Below, piece by piece: positions 54,214-61,876 of a stretch of DNA of 64,000 nt (within the stretch, counting starts at the first letter, position 1; each line of letters begins with the position of its first letter). A program made the translations under genes and the position numbers. The notes under the pieces are model-generated. The model saw only the letters and a list, made by a program, of their open reading frames with translations, did no database searches and was not told the origin of the DNA. The DNA is from a bacterium. Lineage in GTDB: Bacteria > B130-G9. The DNA lies in contig DATLAJ010000132.1 of the NCBI GenBank assembly GCA_035527515.1, forward strand, positions 1 to 64,000, in the 5' to 3' direction.

Positions 54214-55386
54214 ATGGCTGATCCCGCAGCAGCACGGGGCCAGGACGATAGCCCCAAACAGTTCTCGATCGCATGCCTGTCTCATCTGACCTGGGACAAG
54301 AACCTGTTCCAGAGACCGCAGCAGGTGATGAGCAGGCTGGCGAGGCGCCATCCGATAGAGTTCTTCTGTCAGGTGCCCACGAGGCTGTTCTGGTCTCTTC
54401 CGAGAGAGAGCACGTTTTGCTACAGTTTCTCGCCCGATGCGAACGTCAACGTCAACTACCTTCCGTTCGTGCCGATGACCGGCAAGTGGCGTTTGTTCAG
54501 GAGCATAAACCGGCGGCTTTACACGCGTAAGGCCGCCTCGATCATCAAGGGGAAGTCCACAAGACCGCTCGTGCTGTGGCTGTATCACCCCAAGGATTAT
54601 CGGATAATTGACCTCCTTGATGTTGACCTTGTTGTCTATGATTGCATGGACGAGTTCCGAGCCTTCATGCACTCGGAACCTGAGACGAGGGAGTGTGAAC
54701 GGCGCTTGATTGGGCGAGCTGACGTCGTCTTTGCCGGCGGGCGTTCCCTATTTGAGGCCAAGAGGGCATTGAACCGCAATACCCATCTCTTCCCCTGCGG
54801 CGTGGAGTTCGACCACTTCGCACGGGCTACGGCCCCGGATACGGAGCTTGCCGATGAGATGAGGCAAGTGCCTCGGCCCATCATTGGCTACGTTGGGGCG
54901 GTTGACGAGCGACTCGACTATTCGCTGCTCGAGGTAAGTGCAAAGAAGAGCCCGGGCTGGTCATTTGTGCTGATAGGGCCTCTTCTGAAGGTCAATCCAC
55001 AGAGGCTTTTCGGAATGCCGAACGTCTTCTATCTCGGGGCCAAGCCATACGCGGAGCTTGCGAGTTTTATGAAGGCGTTTGATGTGGCTATGATGCCGTT
55101 TGCGCTGACGGAGTTGACGCTGAAGATCAGTCCGACGAAGACGCTGGAGTACATGAGCGCTGGGCTTCCGGTCGTCTCGTCCAGGGTGCCAGACGTGGTC
55201 GCAGACTACTCCGAGCTCGTTGAGTTTTTCGACAGCCCCTCGTCGTTTGATGACGCAGTGAGCCGATGCCTGAGACTTGGCTCCGAGGCTAGAGCCCGGC
55301 TCGAAGATGCGGCCAAAGGTAAGTCATGGGAGGAAATGGTCAACGCAATGGAGCGGCTCGTGGCGCGGGCGCTCGCAGCGAAGTAG
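54214..55386 (+). CDS. GT4-family glycosyltransferase
   Basis: A 390-residue retaining GT-B enzyme. The N-terminal domain begins FSIACLSHLTWDKNLFQRPQ, and the C-terminal nucleotide-sugar domain has FVLIGPLLKVNPQRLFGMPN, VFYLGAKPYAELASFMKAFD and the family SPTKTLEYMSAGLPVVSS with its acidic Glu. It resembles TuaH/exopolysaccharide glycosyltransferases. No membrane helices. It follows the TerB-DnaJ gene by 27 bp. Confidence 0.82.
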   Translation: MADPAAARGQDDSPKQFSIACLSHLTWDKNLFQRPQQVMSRLARRHPIEFFCQVPTRLFWSLPRESTFCYSFSPDANVNVNYLPFVPMTGKWRLFRSINRRLYTRKAASIIKGKSTRPLVLWLYHPKDYRIIDLLDVDLVVYDCMDEFRAFMHSEPETRECERRLIGRADVVFAGGRSLFEAKRALNRNTHLFPCGVEFDHFARATAPDTELADEMRQVPRPIIGYVGAVDERLDYSLLEVSAKKSPGWSFVLIGPLLKVNPQRLFGMPNVFYLGAKPYAELASFMKAFDVAMMPFALTELTLKISPTKTLEYMSAGLPVVSSRVPDVVADYSELVEFFDSPSSFDDAVSRCLRLGSEARARLEDAAKGKSWEEMVNAMERLVARALAAK

Positions 55387-55485
55387 GCTGGATATATGTT
55401 GCGTTCTGGGCTGATGATGCTTTCGATGCTTCCGAACGGCGGTTTCCTGGCACTGGAGGTAGCGTCGAGTGGTCTGGCTGCCTCT

Positions 55486-58083
55486 TCAGGCGGTGAAGAA
55501 ATGTGCCGCCGGCGCTCGCCTGCCAACGGGCGACGCGGCAGCTGGCGCGGGGCCGTTGTGCGCTCGGGTTGACGTCTGAGATTCCACTTTCGTTCGCCGT
55601 GGGATGGGACTTAAGGGCATCCTGCGTAGCGCATGCACCAGGAGGTTCTTCCTAATTATCGAGCGACTCGCCTGCTTGGCGAGCTCTTTCTGAAGCGGCG
55701 GGCCGGTCTTCTCAATCTCTCGAAGGGCGGGGAGAGCGCGTCGCTCGCCGATGGCACTCAGGGCTCTTATAGCTGCGTCGCGGTCTCTCCATGCTGTGTT
55801 CGGATTGCTGAGCGTATTGACGAGCTCATCAACCGCCTGATTCGCCACGGTGTTTGTGTCCCGCTCGGAGTGTGGCAAGGAGGACAGCAAACTACCGAGC
55901 ACCGCGAACGACCGGTGTTTCTCTCCTTCCGGTCGTGCTGGCAGTGATTCGAGCACTTGTTGGACCTTGTCAAAGGTCTTCTGGACTTCCCGTAGTCTTA
56001 GTATTCTCTTGTAGATTCGTTCGATAGCCTTGCGAGAGATCGAGACCATTCTGAGCTGCTTCGGACTTGACGCAGACCGCATCATGGCAAACTTCTCAAG
56101 CAGTGCCAGCATTGTGGAGTATGATTTGAGGTTCAGCCCGCTTATGTGAAGTAGGATGCCAGCTATCTCGAGCCTTGATGCGTCGCCTCCCGAAAGGCTC
56201 GCCTGCTGGAAGATGCGAATCGCTCTTGCGACGAGCGTGTCATTTCGCTGCCAGGCCCGAGAGTTGATAATAGAGCCGATTGCGCGGATCAAAAGCGGCA
56301 GCCGGAAATCATCCGAACGCATCAACTGCTCCGCCTGACCGATGAGTACCTCAAGTGAGGCGTCGGTCGTGACATTGCCCAAACAGGACGCCGCGTCGGC
56401 GATGAGCTCCGGCGTGTCGCATCTCAAGAGAAAGTCTTGGATGGTTGGGATGCAGGTGGGGTCAGCAATCCTTCCCAGACTTTTGAGCGCCTCATGTGCA
56501 ACGTCCGGGTCATCGTCGAAGACCAGAGGGACGAGCTCAGAGACGGAGTCCTTGTCTGCCAGCCGGCCGAGCGCTGCTGCTGCTGAGCTTCTGATCCGGT
56601 CCTTCTGGTCCCCAAGAGCGCCTCTGATCTGTTCCTTCATTTTCAGTCGCTCCAGGGCTTCCATCGCGGAGTTGCTGACCGTGTGGTTAGGGTCATCAAT
56701 GAAACCACGGATCACATCGCGTGCGTGGGGACCGGGTGAATTGGCGACCGCCTGAAGCGCCGCCAGGCGCACTCGCCAGTCGCTTGACTCGATGCTTTTG
56801 GCGAGAAGTTCACAGCAGAGCGGTGTTCGTGAAAGGCCCACGATCTCTATTGCTTTGAGCTTCGTCTGTTTGTTCTTGGAGCGGAGATCGCGGGCGGCTT
56901 CCCGAGCTGCCTCAGGATGCTCTGCACTAGCGGACTTGAGTGTCGCGGCCAGCGCCTCTAGGTACGAGAGATGTTCCCTGGGGCTGTAGGGGTCCTTGAA
57001 AAAGGCCGTCTCACGAACCAGCTTGAATATCCTGAGCCTCCTGAAAATGACCCTTAAGGCGCTCTCGGTGCCTATCATGCCAAGACCCCTGATCACGGCG
57101 TCTTGAACCACAGGGCGGTTGAGCGCAAGGGCACTGGTCAGCACAGCTACCGCGAGTTCGCTGTCGCATATAGCGATCGCTGCGGCAGCCTTGCGTGCGA
57201 CCGAAGGGGGTGTCTTGTCGGAGAGCAGCCGCTCTGTGTGAAAGATTATCGGGTGTTTCCGAAGCAGTGTTTTACAGCCTCTCTTGGCCAGAGTCCTGAC
57301 TGTTGAGTTGGGATGTGTCTTCGCCAGTCGATCAAGCGCGAGTTTGGTTGTGCACGAGGGAATGAATGAGAGAAACCTCACCAAGAGCCAAGCTCGCTCG
57401 GGCGCTTCTTCTGTTTCACAGAGGTAGAGAAGCGCCGCCGCTGCACGGGATTTCCCAATCGTCTGGACCTCTTCCTCAAAAAAAGTCAGACGCGTGCTCG
57501 AATCTACGTTGGCCACAGCATTTGCGATACGCTTGGCATCCCGCACCACTGCCTCATCGAATACATCTGGTAAGGGCTTCAATCTGCCCATGTGATCGAC
57601 GATATCGATAGGATCGAGGTCGAGCGCACCACTGAAAAGCGAATCCGTGAGCGCAGAGCTCCCCTCGGAAAGCCGCCTCGTGCGGCAGCGAATCCGGGAG
57701 ACACTCCTGATCGAGGCGCCTATTGCCTCCCTATAGGCGAGTGGGCTTGTCTCCTCAGGGGAGACAGCGAGCACGCCGCATCCGTTCAGGACCGCGACGT
57801 CCGCCGCCCCGAGCTCCGAGTGCATGATAAGGAGCGCAGCGTCGGGCTGCCGCTGTCTCACGCCCTCGATGAACTCGAGCAAGAACTCATCCGAGACGCG
57901 CATTGCCCCTATGACGAGGTCGATCTTTTTCTCTTGAATGTGTTCGAGGGCCTCCTTCAGCTCTGAGAAGACCATCAGCCGAGCGCGGCTCGAGGCGAAA
58001 ACTTCCGAATAAACTGCCGCGCTCTGCGGGTTCCTGTCGAGGACACAGACCGAGAATGGACGAGCCTCACTCTGTTCAGGCAA
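55486..58083 (-). CDS. Pseudo-receiver + HEAT-repeat protein
   Basis: About 865 residues from the preferred TTG 58083 (AAGGAG upstream). Residues about 8-125 look like a response-regulator receiver (SVCVLDRNPQSAAVYSEVF, IDLVIGAMRVSD), but the phosphoacceptor Asp position (after DLV-x-x) is Ala, and the conserved acidic pair is reduced. A long run of HEAT-type repeats of about 30-40 residues covers roughly 250-850 (for example EALKSLGRIADPTCIPTIQD, AAALGRLADKDSVSELVPLV). It may act as a signal-independent scaffold. Function unknown; FrzS-like pseudo-receivers are a parallel. Confidence 0.72.
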   Translation of the reverse strand: MPEQSEARPFSVCVLDRNPQSAAVYSEVFASSRARLMVFSELKEALEHIQEKKIDLVIGAMRVSDEFLLEFIEGVRQRQPDAALLIMHSELGAADVAVLNGCGVLAVSPEETSPLAYREAIGASIRSVSRIRCRTRRLSEGSSALTDSLFSGALDLDPIDIVDHMGRLKPLPDVFDEAVVRDAKRIANAVANVDSSTRLTFFEEEVQTIGKSRAAAALLYLCETEEAPERAWLLVRFLSFIPSCTTKLALDRLAKTHPNSTVRTLAKRGCKTLLRKHPIIFHTERLLSDKTPPSVARKAAAAIAICDSELAVAVLTSALALNRPVVQDAVIRGLGMIGTESALRVIFRRLRIFKLVRETAFFKDPYSPREHLSYLEALAATLKSASAEHPEAAREAARDLRSKNKQTKLKAIEIVGLSRTPLCCELLAKSIESSDWRVRLAALQAVANSPGPHARDVIRGFIDDPNHTVSNSAMEALERLKMKEQIRGALGDQKDRIRSSAAAALGRLADKDSVSELVPLVFDDDPDVAHEALKSLGRIADPTCIPTIQDFLLRCDTPELIADAASCLGNVTTDASLEVLIGQAEQLMRSDDFRLPLLIRAIGSIINSRAWQRNDTLVARAIRIFQQASLSGGDASRLEIAGILLHISGLNLKSYSTMLALLEKFAMMRSASSPKQLRMVSISRKAIERIYKRILRLREVQKTFDKVQQVLESLPARPEGEKHRSFAVLGSLLSSLPHSERDTNTVANQAVDELVNTLSNPNTAWRDRDAAIRALSAIGERRALPALREIEKTGPPLQKELAKQASRSIIRKNLLVHALRRMPLSPIPRRTKVESQTSTRAHNGPAPAAASPVGRRAPAAHFFTA

Positions 58084-58318
58084 AACTTCTCCTTGCCCCA
58101 AAACTGGGCCTGAGATAAGCCATCAAAACGGCAATAGCCATGCTCCCTCGGCAAACCTGACCACTTGATACATCCTGATTCGGGCGCAGGTCTGCCTGTT
58201 CAAGAATCTCTCGCCACCGGAATCATCGGAATTACTACCCGATCGGATTAGCCTCTTGTGCGTCTTCTCGACCGTGTAGAATGCGACAGCCCCAGCAGTC
58301 AAGCCGTTCTGACGGTTG

Positions 58319-60472
58319 CTAGCTGCCCAGAGAGATGCTCTTCCCGTCCATGTATGCCGGCGGAGCGACACCGAGAATCGCAAGCGCCGTGGGAGCGAGG
58401 TCTAGGATTGTAGGCCGTTTTGTCATGATCCGTCTGTTGCAGAGAAGGATGCCCGGGGTGATCGCGACATCGAGCGAGCAGTGGTCTCCCGACCACTTGC
58501 GGTCATTATCTACGAAGACGTCTTTCGAGATGCCTCCCAGCGTGCTCTGCCACGAGACTCGATAGTTGCTTGCCGTCGCGACCTGGAGGTCTGGAGCGTC
58601 ATCAAACGCGGGCCCGAAGTAGATGTCGTCGCGGTCATAGACTGTCCTTACCGCGACCTCGCCGGTCTTGGGGTCCACGAGTCCGGACAGTCTGGCGATG
58701 ATCTCCTTCTTGAGCGAGCGATACTCAGGCCCCTTGGACACGGTCCCGAAGGCCTCGCGACCTCTTAGGTTGATGTAAATCTGCCCCAGGCCAAGCGAGT
58801 AGGCCTTGGTCCTCTCGAAATCGACGTTCGGCCAGAAATCACCCCGGCCGAAGAGGCCTTCTAGGTTGTAATCGCTCTTGCTCGCTCCCGAAAACTGCAT
58901 GTAGCCGTTGCGGACGAGCCATGTATTGAGGTTGACGCCGCGCCTAAAGGAATGGAAGGCGTGGTCGGAGAGCACTAAGAGGGTGGTGTCGGGGCCGATC
59001 TTTGCCAGCAACTCACCGATGACGGCGTCCATCCGCCTGTAAGAGTCGAGAATGGGGTTGTGAAGCCGTGAAGCAAGCGCTGCGTCGAACAGCGGATGGC
59101 CCTTGTCGAGCAGTCGGAAGAAGGCATGTTGGATGCGGTCGGTGCCTGAGAACAGCATGAATAGTAGGTTAAATGGGAGAGTCTCGAGCGCGAGATCAAG
59201 CATGCGCTTCCTTGCCTCGAATGTGCTCACCGCGTCCTGCAAGAAGGTCTCGTCCGAGAGCTTGCCCTCGTTGAGCGCCATCGTGTCGATTGCCCAGCCC
59301 TGGGTCTTGAACAGGCCGATGCGCTCGGCAATCTCCCGCGAGAAGCGCTTTGGATAGCAGATAGGGAGGACAGGGTCGGTGGGATCGATGTTGATCGGCG
59401 TCATGTAAACGCTCACCTGCGGCGAGACGGACTCAAGGTAGAAGCGGGCGATACCATTCGCAGAGACGATTGGGGTTACGTCGAACTTGATCGGCACGAA
59501 AGCAGACCACTGGCCCGGTTTGATCGCGATGCTGCGGTCCGAGACCTCGACGACGATCTCGCCGGCGCCTGTTCGCTGGAAGGCGATCGGCGAGACAAGA
59601 ACTGGCCTGCGGCTCTCGAGCTCCGCTTTCTTGCGCACAAGTTCTGCCCTTTCCTCGTTGAGCGAGGCGAGGCGCCGGGCGCTCGCGGCAGATGACGCGA
59701 TCCTATCGTCTATCCTGGCGATGTTGTGAGCCATCTGCTCTTTTTCTTGGAGCAGAACGGGGTTCCAGGGCCCCTGAACCTGTGCCCGAGCGACGTTGCC
59801 ATGAAACTCGAGCCTGACAAGTTTGCCCCCCATCTCAGTATCGCCAGTCTCAACGTCAGAAAGCCGCGTCGAGAAGTAGTGATAGGTTCCTTGAGTGCCC
59901 CTGAGGTCGGGCACGCCCAGCCCTGAGAGAACGTAGCCGCCCTCGAGTTCCTCCGGCTCGAAGCTGACCGGCGCAAGCAGCACTGTTGTGCGGATTCTGT
60001 GCTCGCTCGCGATCTTCCAGAACGTTTTGCCCTGCCGGCCGCAGATGGCTCCCGGGGGGCTGATCGGGATCAGCCCGAACAGGAATCTAGGCCGCTTGGG
60101 CTGGGCGATAGCGATGCTGGGGACGTAGGTCTTCGGGTCGCGTCTCAAAAAATCGAATATCCCGTGCTTCCCAGGGTTGCACCCAGTATTAAAGGAAGCC
60201 CATGCAACCGGCGATTCGGGCGGATTGGTTGTCCCCAGACGCCGGTAACCACCGAGGCGCATCAACTTCCGAACGTTCGGGAGCAGCCCTTTCTCCGCCC
60301 AGGGCTCAAGAAGATACGGAGAGACCCCGTCGAAGCCTACAATGATGACCTTCTGCCGGAGGTCTCGCATCCGGCTCGACTGGCACCCAGTCAACCCAGC
60401 GAGCGAGCCTAGCCCAGCTGCCGCACCGGCGCCGCCCACGAGCCGCAAGAACTCTCGTCTGGTAACTCTCAT
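58319..60472 (-). CDS. Tat-exported lipoprotein of the alkaline phosphatase/phosphodiesterase superfamily
   Basis: A 717-residue protein with a twin-arginine signal (RREFLRLVGG) and a lipobox LTGC at residues 27-30, so probably a Tat-exported lipoprotein. The catalytic domain matches type I phosphodiesterases/AP superfamily: GFDGVSPYLL with Asp48, nucleophile region PPESPVAWASF (Ser87), NPGKHGIFDFL, and late metal ligands in LLVLSDHAFHSF and GDHCSLD. A coiled-coil insertion at about 242-288 (NEERAELVRKKAELESRRP) is unusual for this fold. It could act on lipids or glycans of the envelope. Confidence 0.8.
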   Translation of the reverse strand: MRVTRREFLRLVGGAGAAAGLGSLAGLTGCQSSRMRDLRQKVIIVGFDGVSPYLLEPWAEKGLLPNVRKLMRLGGYRRLGTTNPPESPVAWASFNTGCNPGKHGIFDFLRRDPKTYVPSIAIAQPKRPRFLFGLIPISPPGAICGRQGKTFWKIASEHRIRTTVLLAPVSFEPEELEGGYVLSGLGVPDLRGTQGTYHYFSTRLSDVETGDTEMGGKLVRLEFHGNVARAQVQGPWNPVLLQEKEQMAHNIARIDDRIASSAASARRLASLNEERAELVRKKAELESRRPVLVSPIAFQRTGAGEIVVEVSDRSIAIKPGQWSAFVPIKFDVTPIVSANGIARFYLESVSPQVSVYMTPINIDPTDPVLPICYPKRFSREIAERIGLFKTQGWAIDTMALNEGKLSDETFLQDAVSTFEARKRMLDLALETLPFNLLFMLFSGTDRIQHAFFRLLDKGHPLFDAALASRLHNPILDSYRRMDAVIGELLAKIGPDTTLLVLSDHAFHSFRRGVNLNTWLVRNGYMQFSGASKSDYNLEGLFGRGDFWPNVDFERTKAYSLGLGQIYINLRGREAFGTVSKGPEYRSLKKEIIARLSGLVDPKTGEVAVRTVYDRDDIYFGPAFDDAPDLQVATASNYRVSWQSTLGGISKDVFVDNDRKWSGDHCSLDVAITPGILLCNRRIMTKRPTILDLAPTALAILGVAPPAYMDGKSISLGS

Positions 60473-60497
60473 TGAACGCAGCCCACAATGCGACCGG

Positions 60498-61499
60498 TCA
60501 TGAGACCTCCATGACCGCGGCGCCCTGTATCTTGCTCTGCTTCATCCGCAGCAGCGCGTCGTTTGCATCTTGAAGGGCGAACTTCTGCACCTCGGTGCGG
60601 ATGGGTATCTCGTCGGCGAGCTTCAGGATGTCGATTGCGTCCTGTCGTGTGGCCGCCGTTACACTCCGGAGCGTCCTTTCGTTGTAGAGATACTTGTCGT
60701 AATCCATCTCGGGAATCGGGTTCATGTAGATGGAAGCCAGCGCCAACGTCCCGCCCTTCTCAAGCGACAAGAGTGCGTCGAGCGTGAGCGGGCCGCTCGG
60801 AGCGAAGTGGACCGCAGAATCGACCTTGGCGGGCGGCCTATCCCTGGAAGTGCCCGTCCAAGAGGCGCCCAGCTCTTGAGCGAGCCTGCGGTGTTCCTCC
60901 GACCTTGAGAAGACATAGACCTCGCAGCCCCAATGGACAGCAACCTGTATGGCGACGTGAGCCGAGGCGCCAAAACCGTAAAGCCCGAGCCGCTGGCCGG
61001 GCCTGATCTCACTCAGCCGCAACGCACGAAAACCGATCACGCCTGCACAGAGAAGCGGAGCGGCGCCTACGTGCGAAAAGCGGTCGGGAATTGCGTAGGC
61101 GAAGTCCTCGTCAACAACCATGAGCTCAGCGTAGCCCCCGTCAACGTCAAATCCCGTGAACAGCGCCTTCTCGCAGAGATTCTCCTTCCCAGAAATGCAG
61201 AACTTGCACTTGCCGCACGTCCGATATAGCCACGGGACGCCGACCCGCTGGCCTAGTTTGAACCTGCCCGCTCCCTCGCCTCGTTTGTCAACCAAGCCGA
61301 CTATCTCATGGCCGATAACGCGTGGAAGCCCGGGGACTACGAGCTCGCCCTCGACCTCGTGCAGGTCTGTATGACACAGGCCGCAGGCCAGAACTTTGAG
61401 CCGAATCTGCCCCGGGCCTGGCTCAGGGTCAGGAAGGTCAGTATAAACAAGAGGTCTTTCTTCAATAGGTTTTGGCTCCCTGAGCAACATCGCTCTCAT
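60498..61499 (-). CDS. Zinc-dependent alcohol dehydrogenase
   Basis: A 333-residue medium-chain dehydrogenase. Catalytic zinc ligands are Cys42 and His64-Glu65 (VACGLCHTDLH-type, VIGHEIVG), structural zinc Cys95, 98, 101 and 109 (CGKCKFCISGKENLC), and the NAD(P)-binding motif is GLYGFGASAHVAIQ. The sequence resembles AdhA/AdhP-type aldehyde/alcohol enzymes. GAAGGAG precedes the ATG. Cofactor and substrate are not determinable from sequence alone. Confidence 0.88.
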   Translation of the reverse strand: MRAMLLREPKPIEERPLVYTDLPDPEPGPGQIRLKVLACGLCHTDLHEVEGELVVPGLPRVIGHEIVGLVDKRGEGAGRFKLGQRVGVPWLYRTCGKCKFCISGKENLCEKALFTGFDVDGGYAELMVVDEDFAYAIPDRFSHVGAAPLLCAGVIGFRALRLSEIRPGQRLGLYGFGASAHVAIQVAVHWGCEVYVFSRSEEHRRLAQELGASWTGTSRDRPPAKVDSAVHFAPSGPLTLDALLSLEKGGTLALASIYMNPIPEMDYDKYLYNERTLRSVTAATRQDAIDILKLADEIPIRTEVQKFALQDANDALLRMKQSKIQGAAVMEVS

Positions 61500-61876
61500 C
61501 GCAATCTCCTTCGATGTGTTGTCCAGCTCGTGTACGGCCGTCTTCGCAAGTCTTTTGGGGTTTTACCACAAAGAAGCACGCGAACACAGACAGATGGACC
61601 CGCTGAGGTTCTCTTTCTCCATTCCTGCTGATGTTTTCCCTCCCCAGAATCCTCATCCGAACGGGAAGGAGGGGATGTGTGCGGCTGCTCCAATTCCCCC
61701 GAATGAAGAGACTGTCCAATAAGTCCGTTTTGCCTATGTAGGGGCGATTCACGAATCGCCCTGGTCTGATCCGATCGGGCGCGTTAAGGGCGGTTCGTGA
61801 ACCGCCCCTACACGACGTCGATGTCGTTCTATAGCCACATTGGGGACGGCAGGTCCGGCGGCGATGCGCCTCCCCA
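61500..61876. other. Intergenic region with a composite inverted repeat
   Basis: No gene is supported. The recognised element is the repeat at 61738-61811; the rest shows nothing. Confidence 0.5.
61738..61811. repeat. Composite inverted repeat GTAGGGGCG...CGCCCCTAC
   Basis: Left arm GTAGGGGCGATTCACGAATC (61738-61757) and right arm GTTCGTGAACCGCCCCTAC (61793-61811) are imperfect reverse complements (two mismatches in 24), and each arm is itself a small palindrome (GGGCGATTC / GAATCGCCC). This resembles a widespread class of intergenic palindromes and may be mobile. Confidence 0.85.

Noticed and set aside
58123-58383. 86-aa minus-strand frame beyond the phosphodiesterase
   Set aside because: It overlaps the end of the phosphodiesterase gene out of frame and has no start signal.
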